Positions 24,299 through 33,032 of a stretch of 35,305 nt of DNA are shown here, one piece after another (position 1 is the stretch's first letter; every line of letters begins with the position of its first letter). A program made the position numbers and the translations under genes. The stretch comes from DASXUC01 sp036505015. Its GTDB lineage: Bacteria; Sysuimicrobiota; Sysuimicrobiia; Sysuimicrobiales; Kaftiobacteriaceae. Below the pieces are notes generated by a model that was not told the origin of the DNA, did not search any database, and saw only the letters and a program-made list of their open reading frames with translations. The stretch covers positions 1 through 35,305 of the forward strand of contig DASXUC010000045.1 in assembly GCA_036505015.1 (NCBI GenBank), given 5' to 3'.

Positions 24299-25189
24299 AT
24301 GACGACAACGGCAGCGACCCTCCTGTCCGCGGACTTCCTCAGGAAGCTCGACCGGTTGAGCCTGCGCAGCCGCCGCATCTATCGCGGCACGATGCGCGGC
24401 GAGCGGCGCAGCGCCCGGCTGGGCCGGGGGGTCGAGTTCTCCGACTACCGCAGCTACCAAAGTGGCGACGACTACCGCTACATCGACTGGAACATCTACT
24501 CCCGATTGGACCGGTTGTTCATCAAGCTGTTCAGCGAGGAGGAGGACATCAACGTCCATCTCGCCCTCGACGCCAGCCGGTCGATGGCGTGGGGGGATCC
24601 GTCCAAGCTGGACTATGCCGCGCGGATTGCGGCCGCGGTGGGCTACGTGGGACTGACGAACTTCGACCGGGTGGGGGCGGTGACGTTTGCCGATCGCGTG
24701 CGGCGGGTGCTGCCGCCGCAGCGCAGCCGATCTCAGACCGTGCGATTGTTTGAATTTCTCGCCGCCCTCACCGGAGACGGCGAGAGTGACCTCGCGGAGA
24801 CGATGCGCGAGTACGTCCACATCACCCACCGCCGCGGGCTGCTGGTCTTGATCAGCGATCTCCTCTTGCCGGGCGGGTTTGAGGAAGGGCTGAAGCTGGC
24901 GCGCTATCACCGGTTCGAGCCGTTCCTGATCCACGTCGTCAGCGACGACGAGCTGTTTCCGGACCTCACCGGCGACGTGCGGCTGGTGGACCGTGAATCA
25001 CGCGCCGCCATCGAGGTCACCGCCGACGGTCCGGCGCTGGACGCGTACGCCCGGGCCCGCGATGCATATTTTGTGGAGGTGGAACGGTTCTGCCTCCGCC
25101 ACCAGATCGAGTACCTGCGGACGTCCACCTCGATCCCGTTTGACGATTTGATCCTCCGGTATTTGCGGGTCGGGGGTCTGATCGCATGA
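24299..25189 (+). CDS. DUF58 domain protein, MoxR partner
   Basis: A 296-residue soluble protein of the DUF58 family, whose fold resembles a VWA domain. The signature segment runs GRGVEFSDYRSYQSGDDYRYIDW and LDRLFIKLFSEEEDINVHLALDASRSM. It includes the conserved ExxDYRxYxxGDDxRxIDW-type motif and a DxSxS-like DASRS at the MIDAS position. LVLISDLLLPGG lies further on. Members are encoded next to MoxR almost everywhere and are thought to be its cytoplasmic client or adaptor. ATG at 24299 has no Shine-Dalgarno sequence and lies ten bases after the hairpin array. The 3' end overlaps the next gene (ATGA). Confidence 0.93.
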   Translation: MTTTAATLLSADFLRKLDRLSLRSRRIYRGTMRGERRSARLGRGVEFSDYRSYQSGDDYRYIDWNIYSRLDRLFIKLFSEEEDINVHLALDASRSMAWGDPSKLDYAARIAAAVGYVGLTNFDRVGAVTFADRVRRVLPPQRSRSQTVRLFEFLAALTGDGESDLAETMREYVHITHRRGLLVLISDLLLPGGFEEGLKLARYHRFEPFLIHVVSDDELFPDLTGDVRLVDRESRAAIEVTADGPALDAYARARDAYFVEVERFCLRHQIEYLRTSTSIPFDDLILRYLRVGGLIA

Positions 25190-26970
25190 ATGTGACCTTC
25201 GGCTTCCCGGCCGCCCTCTGGGTGCTGGCGCTGCTGCCCGTGATCGTGCTCCTCTACATGCTGCGCGCCCGCCGGGTGGACCAGGAGGTCAGCTCCGTGC
25301 TGTTGTGGCGGCGGGCACGCCAGGATCTCGCCGCCCAGCGGCCCGTGCGGCGGCTGGAGCGCAACATCCTGCTTCTCCTGCAACTGCTCGCGGTGGCGCT
25401 CGCGGCGATTGCCCTGGCGCGGCCGCAGGTACCGGTGGCCGGCGGGGGCCGGGCGACCGTGCTTGTGCTCGACACCTCGGCAAGCATGCAGGCCACCGAT
25501 GTCGCACCGTCGCGGTTCGCCGCCGCGGTCGCCGCGGCCAGGGACGCCGCCTCCCGCGCGGCCGGCCCCGTGATGCTGATCGAGGCCGGCTCGCAGCCAC
25601 GCGTCGCCGTGCCGTTCGCTCGGGCCGATGCGGTGGGCAGCGCGCTGGCCGCATTGCGGCCCACCGATGGTCCCGCACGATTGCAACAGGCGATCGCCCT
25701 CGCGCTCGGACAGCGAACGGGTGCGGGCGTGCCGAGAGTGCTCGTGTTCACCGACCGCGCCGGACCGGCATTTCCCGATGTGCTCTATCACGTCCTCGGA
25801 GCGTCGGCGGCGAACGTCGCGGTCGCGGCCGTGCACACAGAGGCGGGGGCGGGCCGGACCCATGTCCTGATCAGACTTCGCCGATTTGCGGGTACCGCGG
25901 GGATCGTGCCGCTGGAGCTCCGACTCGGCGGACGGGTCGTCCTGCAGCGGTCCGTGTTGCTTCCTGCCGACGGCTCCGCCGTCGTGTCCGCCACCGTGGA
26001 CGGGTCTGGGGTGTTGGAGGCCCGCGTCCGCGTGCGTGATGCGCTCGAGCTCGACAACACGGCGGCCGCTGTCGTCGGCGGCCCGCTGGCTCGCGTCCTC
26101 ATCCTCGGGGCACCGGACCGAGCGCTGGCCGAGGCGCTGGCCGTGATGCCGGTCAAGGTCGCCGCGGCAGAGCAGGCGACGAGCGAGCAGCTGGCGGCGG
26201 CGGATCTCGTCGTGCTCGACCGCATGCCTCCGGTCGCGCTGCCGCCGGGCAACTTCCTGCTGATCGGGACGCTGCCCACAAACCTGCCGGTGTCCGCCGA
26301 CGGCACCGTGCGCCGGCCGTCGGTGCTGCGCACGGCCGCGAGCCATCCCGTGATGCGCTACGTGGATCTCAGCGGCCTGCAGATCCTCCAATCCGCCAAC
26401 CTCCAGGTCCGCGGGGGCGAGATCCTTGCAGAGGGAGAAGTCCCGCTGATCTGGGCGTATGACGGAAATGGGATCCGCGTCGCGCTCACCGGCTTCACGC
26501 TGGACCAGTCCGATTTTGCCCTGCAGGTGGCGTTTCCAATTTTTCTGCAGAACGCGGTGTCCTGGCTGGTCGGAACCGATGCCGTGCTGACCGCCGGGTC
26601 TCCGTTGATTGTTCCGGCCGGCGAGCAGACATCGGCGATCCTCGACGGGCCGGGCGGCCAGGCGACCCTGCAGGCCGCGGGAGGACGGTTCGTCGTCCCG
26701 TCGCTCGATCGCGCCGGCGTGTATACGCTGCGCACCGGTACCAGGATCCGCACGTTTGCGGTCGTGCCCCCGCCGGAGGAATCCGATCTCGCTCCCATTG
26801 TCGCCTCGCCGGGGGCCATCCCGGGCGCCGCCCCGTCTGATGCGCGCCGCGTTGCGGACCTGTGGCCGGTGCTCACCGCGGGACTCCTGCTCATCCTCGT
26901 CGTAGAGTGGATTCTCTGGCTGCGCGGGCTGCCGCGGACCCGCGGCGCCGCGGTGCCGGTGCGACGATGA
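25186..26970 (+). CDS. BatA-like VWA membrane protein
   Basis: A 594-residue membrane-anchored protein. Two N-terminal spans (about 5-25 and 60-80) flank a short cytoplasmic basic loop (LRARRVDQEVSSVLLWRRARQ), the usual BatA layout. A VWA domain follows with the metal site DTSASM from D96. The middle (about 290-330) is a Rossmann-like segment (ARVLILGAPDRALAEALAVM...ADLVVLDRMP). A beta-rich part and a C-terminal span (LWPVLTAGLLLILVVEWILWL) end the protein. It overlaps both neighbours by four bases (ATGA). It is probably an extracytoplasmic adhesion or assembly module controlled by MoxR; that role is inferred from family context. Confidence 0.85.
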   Translation: MNVTFGFPAALWVLALLPVIVLLYMLRARRVDQEVSSVLLWRRARQDLAAQRPVRRLERNILLLLQLLAVALAAIALARPQVPVAGGGRATVLVLDTSASMQATDVAPSRFAAAVAAARDAASRAAGPVMLIEAGSQPRVAVPFARADAVGSALAALRPTDGPARLQQAIALALGQRTGAGVPRVLVFTDRAGPAFPDVLYHVLGASAANVAVAAVHTEAGAGRTHVLIRLRRFAGTAGIVPLELRLGGRVVLQRSVLLPADGSAVVSATVDGSGVLEARVRVRDALELDNTAAAVVGGPLARVLILGAPDRALAEALAVMPVKVAAAEQATSEQLAAADLVVLDRMPPVALPPGNFLLIGTLPTNLPVSADGTVRRPSVLRTAASHPVMRYVDLSGLQILQSANLQVRGGEILAEGEVPLIWAYDGNGIRVALTGFTLDQSDFALQVAFPIFLQNAVSWLVGTDAVLTAGSPLIVPAGEQTSAILDGPGGQATLQAAGGRFVVPSLDRAGVYTLRTGTRIRTFAVVPPPEESDLAPIVASPGAIPGAAPSDARRVADLWPVLTAGLLLILVVEWILWLRGLPRTRGAAVPVRR

Positions 26971-29735
26971 CTCCCGTGCGCTTCGTCACGCCGTGGATGC
27001 TGGTCTTCCTGCTGGCGATCCCCGTCCTCATCGCGCTTGCACGGCGGCGGCGCACCCCTCGCGGCGTCGTCATGGTCCGCAGCATGGTCCTCGCGCTGCT
27101 CATCGTCTGCCTCGCCGGTCCCCAGGTCACCGTGCAGGGCAGGGGGCTCACCGTCATGTTTGCGATCGATCATTCCGCCAGCGTGCCGGTCGACGCGCGG
27201 GATGCCGCGGCTGAGTTCGCACGCGCGGCTCTGCGCTCGCGTTCGACCGGGGATCGCGCCGGGGCGGTAGTGTTTGGAGCCGAGGCCATGGTGGACGAGG
27301 CCCCATCCGTAGACCCCCGGCTGGCGTTTTCCGCCGAGCCTGCCGGCGACGCCACCGATTTGGCCCAGGCGATCCGCACCGCCTTGCTGGCGATGCCCAT
27401 TGCCGGGGGGCGCCGCATCGTGCTGGCGACCGACGGCAACGGCAACACCGGCGACCTGGCCGGGGCGCTGGCGCTGGCCCGCAGCCAGGAGGTGGAGATT
27501 TCGGTCCTGCCGCTGCAGCCCAGCGTGAGCGCCGATGTCCTGATTGAAGAGGTCCAGGCGCCCGACGAGGTGCGCATCGGAGCGCAGTTTCCGGTGCGGG
27601 TGGTGCTCCGCGCGACGGCGCGAGCGCGGGTCACGCTGCGCGTCTCTGAAAACGCGACGCCGATAGACCAGCGCACGCTGGCGCTTGCCCCGGGCCGCAG
27701 CATTGTGACCATTCACCGCGCCGCATCGTCGGAAGGATTGCTGCAGTACGCCGCCGCGATTACGGCGGATCCGGACGGAACCACCGCCAACAACACCGCC
27801 GCCGCGCTGGTCGTCGTGCGGGGCAAACCGGTCGTCTGGTACGTCGGGGCCGGCGACGGACCGCTGCGGAGAATCCTGGCGGCGCAGCCGTGGCGGGTGC
27901 AGACTGTCGTCCCCGAAGCCCTGCCCCCCACCGTGGCGCAGTATCGGGGTGTCTCCGCCCTCGTCTTCGACGACGTGTCCGCCACCCGGCTGTCGGTGGG
28001 CCAGATGGCCGCCGTGCGCGATTTTGTCGGCCGGTTGGGCGGCGGCCTTGCCGTCGTCGGCGGCGCGCACAGCTTCGGCATCGGGGGCTACGCGAATACC
28101 CCGTTGGAAGAAGCGCTGCCGGTGTCGATGGACGTGCGCCACCGGCTGGCCATTCCGTCGATGGCCGTGCTGCTGGTGATCGACACCTCGGGGAGCATGG
28201 GGCCGTTTGGCCAGGGGCTGGCCAAGGTCGAGCTGGCCAAGGAGACGGCCCAGTCGGTGATCGACCTGCTCGGTGAGCGCGACGTCATCGGTGTGGTCGC
28301 CTTCGATCAGGAAGCACGCTGGCTGGTGCTGCCGACGGCAGCCCGCTTCCGCGATCAGGTGCTGGAACGGGTGTCGAGGCTGATCCCGGGCGGCGGGACC
28401 AACATGCATCCCGCCCTCGCGTTGGCCTACGACTATCTGCGCCGATCGCCCGCAAAGATCCGCCACGTCATCGTGCTGTCGGACGGGCAGACCGACCCGG
28501 GGGACTTCGAGGGGCTGGTCACGCGTATGGCGCGCGACAAGATTACCGTATCGTCGGTGGCGGTGGGCAAGGATGCCGACACCGCGATCATGGCCAATAT
28601 CGCCCGCTGGGGAGAGGGCCGGTCGTACGCGACCCAGGACCTCTACACGATCCCGCAGATCGTGACGGCCGAAGCCCTGCTGGCCTCGCGGGCGTACGTG
28701 GTGGAGGAACGGTTCGTCCCCGAGGTCAATCGCACCGATGTGCTGGCGGGTCTCGGAACCCTGCCCGCGCTGCGGGGATACGTGGCCACCGCCCCCAAGC
28801 CCGCCGGGATCATTCACCTCTCCTCTGCCCACGACGATCCGATCCTTGCCACCTGGCAGTATGGGGTGGGGCGGGCCGCGGCGTTCACCTCCGACGCGGC
28901 GCCGCGGTGGGCGGCGGAGTGGATGTCGTGGTCGAACCTCGCCCGGTTCTGGTCGCAACTGACCGCGTGGGTCATACGCGACGACGCCCAGGGGCTGCAG
29001 CTGACACTGGAGCGGGCCCGAAGTGACGCGGCCGTGATCGTGGACGCCTTCACCCCAGACGGGACGCCGCTGGACGGCCTCGAGGTGACCGCGCGGATCA
29101 GCGGCCCGCAAGCCCAGACCCTGCGGCTCGTCCAAACCGCCGCCGGCCGCTACGAGGGCCGAGTCCCGGCCGCGGTTCGCGGGGCGTACGCGGTCACGGT
29201 GGTCGCGCGGACGCAGCACCGGATCTTTGGGACGCGCACGGGTGGGTTCGTGGTGCCGTATTCAGCGGAACTGCGAGACCTTGAGGTCAATCGCCAAACG
29301 CTTCTGCAGATCATCGAGGCGACCGGCGGGCACATCTTCGAAGATCCGAAGATGGCCTTTGCGCCGACGGGGCAGGGCAGCGCGCAGACCGCGGACGCCT
29401 GGCCGGTCCTCGCGGCGGGGGCCGTGGGACTCTTCATGGCGGAGATTGTGCTGCGGCGGGTCCCGGCGATCGGATACTATCTCACTGCGGCCGGTGGCGC
29501 CATCATGGGGCGCCTGCGCCGCCAGCCGGGGAGCGCGCAGGTGTCGGAAGACCAGCAGTATGAGCAGGCCGACCGATGGAAATTCGTCGAGCCGCAGTCC
29601 ACCGCGGCGGCGGAATCGATGCAGGCGGCGGCAAGGCTGTATATCGTTCGGCTGAAGGGACAAGGAAGTACGGGAACAGGCGAGCACGCGAACAGGCGAA
29701 CCCGCGAGGAGCGGCACGAGGAGGAACGTTCGTGA
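26967..29735 (+). CDS. Double-VWA, GATase-like membrane protein of the MoxR operon
   Basis: A 922-residue protein. After two N-terminal spans, a first VWA domain carries DHSAS (from D68). A glutamine-amidotransferase-like segment follows (ALVFDDVSATRLS...DFVGRLGGGLAVVGGAHSFG, about 330-375). A second VWA domain has the canonical DTSGSM from D406, with GGGTNMHPAL and IVLSDGQTDPG as later metal-site strands. Beyond are an extracytoplasmic beta domain, one C-terminal span (VLAAGAVGLFMAEIVL) and a charged tail. The last 21 or so residues are encoded by an 8-mer word array (GCGAACNN) and are probably not conserved. ATG at 26967 overlaps the previous stop; the frame is open to 26862. The stop overlaps the next gene's GTG. 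Confidence 0.85.
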   Translation: MTPVRFVTPWMLVFLLAIPVLIALARRRRTPRGVVMVRSMVLALLIVCLAGPQVTVQGRGLTVMFAIDHSASVPVDARDAAAEFARAALRSRSTGDRAGAVVFGAEAMVDEAPSVDPRLAFSAEPAGDATDLAQAIRTALLAMPIAGGRRIVLATDGNGNTGDLAGALALARSQEVEISVLPLQPSVSADVLIEEVQAPDEVRIGAQFPVRVVLRATARARVTLRVSENATPIDQRTLALAPGRSIVTIHRAASSEGLLQYAAAITADPDGTTANNTAAALVVVRGKPVVWYVGAGDGPLRRILAAQPWRVQTVVPEALPPTVAQYRGVSALVFDDVSATRLSVGQMAAVRDFVGRLGGGLAVVGGAHSFGIGGYANTPLEEALPVSMDVRHRLAIPSMAVLLVIDTSGSMGPFGQGLAKVELAKETAQSVIDLLGERDVIGVVAFDQEARWLVLPTAARFRDQVLERVSRLIPGGGTNMHPALALAYDYLRRSPAKIRHVIVLSDGQTDPGDFEGLVTRMARDKITVSSVAVGKDADTAIMANIARWGEGRSYATQDLYTIPQIVTAEALLASRAYVVEERFVPEVNRTDVLAGLGTLPALRGYVATAPKPAGIIHLSSAHDDPILATWQYGVGRAAAFTSDAAPRWAAEWMSWSNLARFWSQLTAWVIRDDAQGLQLTLERARSDAAVIVDAFTPDGTPLDGLEVTARISGPQAQTLRLVQTAAGRYEGRVPAAVRGAYAVTVVARTQHRIFGTRTGGFVVPYSAELRDLEVNRQTLLQIIEATGGHIFEDPKMAFAPTGQGSAQTADAWPVLAAGAVGLFMAEIVLRRVPAIGYYLTAAGGAIMGRLRRQPGSAQVSEDQQYEQADRWKFVEPQSTAAAESMQAAARLYIVRLKGQGSTGTGEHANRRTREERHEEERS
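29672..29711 (-). repeat. Phased 8-mer array inside the tail of the double-VWA gene
   Basis: Five 8-base words in register on the + strand: GGGAACAG, GCGAGCAC, GCGAACAG, GCGAACCC, GCGAGGAG. They are variants of GCGAACNN, the word at 13944-13967 and, reverse-complemented, at 6856-6887. Here the array is translated as the end of the VWA protein and stops just before the GAGGAGG of the next gene. Confidence 0.7.
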
Positions 29736-30889
29736 GCGTCGATGAGGTGTTTTCGTTCCAGGCGCCGGCAAATGTGACGTTCGGGCCTGGGGCGGTCGGG
29801 CAGCTTCCCGAGATCGTCAAAGGACTTGGAAAGCGCGCGCTGGTGATCTCGGATCCGGGCATCGCGGCGGCGGGCATCCTGGACCGTGTGAGGTCGTGGC
29901 TGCATGATGCCGGAGTGATCACCGAGGCGTTCACCGATGTCGAGCCCAACCCCAGTGTCGAGACCGTCAACAAGGCCTACGCGCTGCTCCAGCGCTCGAA
30001 CGCGGAATTCCTCGTCGGGCTCGGCGGCGGGAGCGCCATGGATGTGGCGAAGGTGGCGTCGGTGCTGGCCCGCTATGGAGGCGCCGTCGGCGACTACGAG
30101 GGGATCGGCAAGGTGCCCGGGCCGGGGATGACGACCGTGGCCATTCCCACCACCGCCGGCACGGGGAGCGAGGTGACGGTGTTCGCGGTCATCACGGACC
30201 GCGCGCGCCGGTTCAAGATGACCGTGGGCAGCCCGTTTCTGGTGCCGCAGTACGCGCTGTGTGATCCCGAGCTCACCCTGTCCATGCCGCCGGGACTGAC
30301 GGCGGCGACCGGTATGGATGCGCTGACCCATGGGATCGAGTGCTACGTGAATCGCGTCTACCATCCGATCGCCAAGACCCTGGCGCTGGAGGCGATGAAG
30401 TTGATCGGCCCGTCGCTGCGCACGGCCTACACCACGGGCAGAGATCTGCCCGCCCGCACGTCGATGCTGCTGGCCAGCACGATGGCGGCGATGGCTTTTA
30501 CGCGCACCCGTCTGGGGAACGTCCACGCCATGTCGCACCCGCTGGGGGCGCACTTCGACGTGCCGCACGGTGTGGCCAATGCGGTGCTGCTCCCCTACGT
30601 CATGGCCTGGAACCTCCCGGCCTGTCTGGCGACATACCCGCAGATTGCCGCGGCGTTGGGAGAAGACATCGCAGGGCTGTCCACCCAGGACGCGGCAGAA
30701 CGGGCCGTCGACGCGGTGCAGCGGCTCAGCCGCGACGTCGGGATTCCACCCCGGCTGCGCGACGTGGGCGTCACGAAATCGGGGATCCCCCAGATGGCGG
30801 CCGATGCGATGAAGAGCGGCAACGTGCTGGTCAATCCGCGCGACACCACATACGACGACATCCTCTATCTCTTCGAGACTGCTTTGTGA
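29732..30889 (+). CDS. Iron-containing (group III) alcohol dehydrogenase
   Basis: A 385-residue NAD(P)-dependent dehydrogenase of the iron-activated family (FucO/AdhB type). The nucleotide site shows GGGSAMDVAKVAS and the following TTAGTGSEVT. Four metal ligands are in place: D196 and H200 (MDALTHGIE), H265 and H279 (NVHAMSHPLGAHFDVPHG). The spacing agrees with known members. The GTG start has GAGGAGG seven bases upstream (29718-29724). The frame continues upstream to 29576, but that part overlaps the VWA gene and lacks family character. The substrate cannot be set from sequence; the LarA-like neighbour suggests hydroxyacid or alcohol metabolism. Confidence 0.93.
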   Translation: MSVDEVFSFQAPANVTFGPGAVGQLPEIVKGLGKRALVISDPGIAAAGILDRVRSWLHDAGVITEAFTDVEPNPSVETVNKAYALLQRSNAEFLVGLGGGSAMDVAKVASVLARYGGAVGDYEGIGKVPGPGMTTVAIPTTAGTGSEVTVFAVITDRARRFKMTVGSPFLVPQYALCDPELTLSMPPGLTAATGMDALTHGIECYVNRVYHPIAKTLALEAMKLIGPSLRTAYTTGRDLPARTSMLLASTMAAMAFTRTRLGNVHAMSHPLGAHFDVPHGVANAVLLPYVMAWNLPACLATYPQIAAALGEDIAGLSTQDAAERAVDAVQRLSRDVGIPPRLRDVGVTKSGIPQMAADAMKSGNVLVNPRDTTYDDILYLFETAL

Positions 30890-30906
30890 TCGCGATGACG
30901 AACGCC

Positions 30907-30986
30907 GTCTTCCCAGTCTCCCCCGTCGAACCCCGAACCGCTTGGGACTGGGCAGACTGGGTAGACGGGGAAGACAGGGTGGACGG
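30907..30986. repeat. Inverted 9-mer word array (GACTGGGNA) between the ADH and LarA-like genes
   Basis: The right arm carries four phased 9-mers, GACTGGGCA, GACTGGGTA, GACGGGGAA and GACAGGGTG (30946-30981), then GACGG. The left arm (30907-30927) is the reverse complement of GACGGGGGA, GACTGGGAA and GAC. The consensus differs from the rpsB-tsf array (GATTGGGAA) by one base. The arms can form an extended hairpin, and the array occupies most of the 100-base gap. Confidence 0.8.
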
Positions 30987-30989
30987 TTG

Positions 30990-32249
30990 ATGACCTTTCC
31001 GTTTCCCGTTCCGGTCAAGGCGCTCCCCACCATGGCCCGGGTGCGCGTGACGTTCCCCCGGCCGACCATCCCAGACGTCCCGGGGGAGGTCCGGCGCGGG
31101 CTGGAGGGGCTGGGGTTGGCGGACCTGCGCGGCCGGCGTATCGCGGTGACCGCGGGCAGCCGGGGGATCCGCGACATCGTTGCGGTGCTGGCGACCGTGA
31201 CGGCATGGATCCGCGAGCGCGGCGGCACGCCGGTACTGGTCGCGGCGATGGGCAGTCACGGCGGCGGCACCGAAGAGGGCCAGCGGCGCCTGCTGGCGCA
31301 CCTGCGGATCACGCCGGAATCGTCGGGCGGACCGATCCTGACCTCGATGGACACGGTCGAACTGGGCCGCACCGCGGGAGGACTGGTCGCCTACTGCGAT
31401 CGCAATGCCGCCGCGTGTGAGGGCATCCTGGTGGTGAACCGGGTCAAGCCGCACACCGCATTCGCGCAGCCGTTTGGCAGCGGGCTGCTCAAGATGATCG
31501 CCGTGGGCCTGGGCAAGGCTCCGGCCGCCGCGCAGATTCACCGGCAGGGGCCGGCCGACATGGGCGCGGCGATCGCCGCCATCGCCGCCGTCGTGATCGG
31601 AACAGGGAAGATCCTCGGCGGGCTGGCGATCATCGAGAATGCCTACGATGAGACCGCCCGCATCGTCCCGGTGCGGCCCGAGGAGATGGCCGCGGCCGAA
31701 GGGCGGCTGTTCAGCGAAGCGACGTCCCTGATGCCGGCCCTCCCCATCCAGGTCCTCGATGTGCTGATCGTCGATGAGATTGGCAAGAACTACAGCGGTA
31801 CCGGCATGGATGTGAACGTGATCGGCCGCTGGCGCATGCCCGGGTTGCCCGAGCCGGCGCGGCCGGCCATCCAGCGGATCGTCGCCCTGCGGCTGTCGGC
31901 GGAATCCGAAGGTAATGCGCAGGGCGTCGGTCTCGCCGACGTTGTGACACGCCGTTTGGCCGCGGCCATCGATCCGGTCGCCACCTACGTCAATACGCTG
32001 GTCAGCACGTACGTGCAGCGGGCGTTCGTGCCGGTCACGATGCCGACCGATCGCGATGCGATCGAGGCCGCGCTGGCGAGCCTGAACCTAGCCGATCCCG
32101 CCGCCGCCCGCGTGATGCGGATTCCCAATACCCTGCATCTGGACGAATGCGAAGTGTCCGCGTCGATCCTGCCGGAACTCCCCCCATCTGCCCGCGCCAT
32201 CGATGATGCAACACCGATGGCATTCTCCGACGACGGCAGACTGTTGTGA
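30990..32249 (+). CDS. LarA-like (lactate racemase-domain, DUF2088) protein
   Basis: A 419-residue protein resembling the LarA superfamily of nickel-pincer-cofactor isomerases. Recognisable blocks are IAVTAGSRGIRDI, VLVAAMGSHGGGTEEGQ, VVNRVKPHTAF, SGLLKMIAVGLGK, and VDEIGKNYSGTGMDVNVIGR. The reaction of this subgroup is not known to me; lactate racemase itself interconverts L- and D-lactate. LarB, LarC and LarE, which build the cofactor, are not in the window. ATG at 30990 fits the first conserved residues. The frame reaches 30942, but that part is the translated word array. There is only a weak GGGTGG upstream. The stop overlaps the sirtuin GTG. Confidence 0.78.
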   Translation: MTFPFPVPVKALPTMARVRVTFPRPTIPDVPGEVRRGLEGLGLADLRGRRIAVTAGSRGIRDIVAVLATVTAWIRERGGTPVLVAAMGSHGGGTEEGQRRLLAHLRITPESSGGPILTSMDTVELGRTAGGLVAYCDRNAAACEGILVVNRVKPHTAFAQPFGSGLLKMIAVGLGKAPAAAQIHRQGPADMGAAIAAIAAVVIGTGKILGGLAIIENAYDETARIVPVRPEEMAAAEGRLFSEATSLMPALPIQVLDVLIVDEIGKNYSGTGMDVNVIGRWRMPGLPEPARPAIQRIVALRLSAESEGNAQGVGLADVVTRRLAAAIDPVATYVNTLVSTYVQRAFVPVTMPTDRDAIEAALASLNLADPAAARVMRIPNTLHLDECEVSASILPELPPSARAIDDATPMAFSDDGRLL

Positions 32250-33028
32250 GCGACATCGAACGCGCCGCCGCCGTACTGCACCGCAGCCGGCCGGTCGCCG
32301 TCTTCACGGGTGCGGGCGTCAGCACCGAGTCCGGCCTGCCCGATTTCCGCTCCCCGGGCGGATTGTGGGCCGGGGGGGATCCCATGGAGGTGGCAAGTCT
32401 GTCTGCGTTCCGCCGCCGCCCGCGCGTCTTCTACGAGTTCTACCGCACACGCCTGGCCCATCTGGCCGATGCCCGCCCGAATGCCGCGCACGAGGCGCTG
32501 GCCGAGCTGCAGGCCGCAGGCCTGGTCGGTCCGATCATCACCCAGAACGTGGACGGATTGCATCAAGCCGCAGGATCGAAGGAGGTCATCGAGCTCCATG
32601 GCAACCTGCGCGAGGCGGCCTGTCCGGACTGCGGGTGGACCGGGTCGGTGGCCATCATCACGGAGGCCTTGGCTCACGGCGTCGCGCCCGTCTGCCCCGA
32701 CTGCGGCCATCCCGTCAAGCCCAACGTCGTCCTGTTCGAAGAACTCTTGCCCGCCGACGCGTACCGGCGGGCGGAAGTGGTCTGCCGGGGCGCGGGGGCG
32801 CTGTTGGTCGTGGGCTCGTCGCTGCAGGTGACCCCGGCGGCGTGGCTGCCCGAGATCGTCCGCGATCACGGCGGCACGGTGCTGATCATCAATGACGAAC
32901 CCACCGCGTTCGATCACCTCGCCACCGTACTGCTCCGCGGGAAGGCCGGCGCGCTGCTCCCGCAGGTCGCCGCCGCGGCCCTCGCACACCGGCAGAGGGA
33001 GACTCCCGCCGAGCACAGAAACTCGTAG
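32246..33028 (+). CDS. cobB: Sir2-family NAD-dependent protein deacylase
   Basis: A 260-residue sirtuin that removes acyl groups from lysines using NAD. All core motifs are present: GAGVSTESGLPDFRS (NAD pocket), ITQNVDGLH, catalytic H118 in ELHGN, a four-cysteine zinc site (CPDCG...CPDCG), KPNVVLFEELLP and VVGSSLQVTPAA. The Ala-Tyr-Arg residues that mark SIRT5-like desuccinylases do not stand out in the first loop, so a general deacetylase is the safer call. The GTG start overlaps the LarA-like stop by four bases. Members of this class commonly control acetyl-CoA synthetase, but no such gene is adjacent. Confidence 0.94.
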   Translation: MSDIERAAAVLHRSRPVAVFTGAGVSTESGLPDFRSPGGLWAGGDPMEVASLSAFRRRPRVFYEFYRTRLAHLADARPNAAHEALAELQAAGLVGPIITQNVDGLHQAAGSKEVIELHGNLREAACPDCGWTGSVAIITEALAHGVAPVCPDCGHPVKPNVVLFEELLPADAYRRAEVVCRGAGALLVVGSSLQVTPAAWLPEIVRDHGGTVLIINDEPTAFDHLATVLLRGKAGALLPQVAAAALAHRQRETPAEHRNS

Positions 33029-33032
33029 CGCG

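Noticed and set aside
26358..29219. 953-codon minus-strand frame opposite the VWA genes
   Set aside because: The same high-GC shadow effect; the + strand frame has clear VWA motifs and membrane spans, while this one shows only Arg/His/Gln-rich composition.
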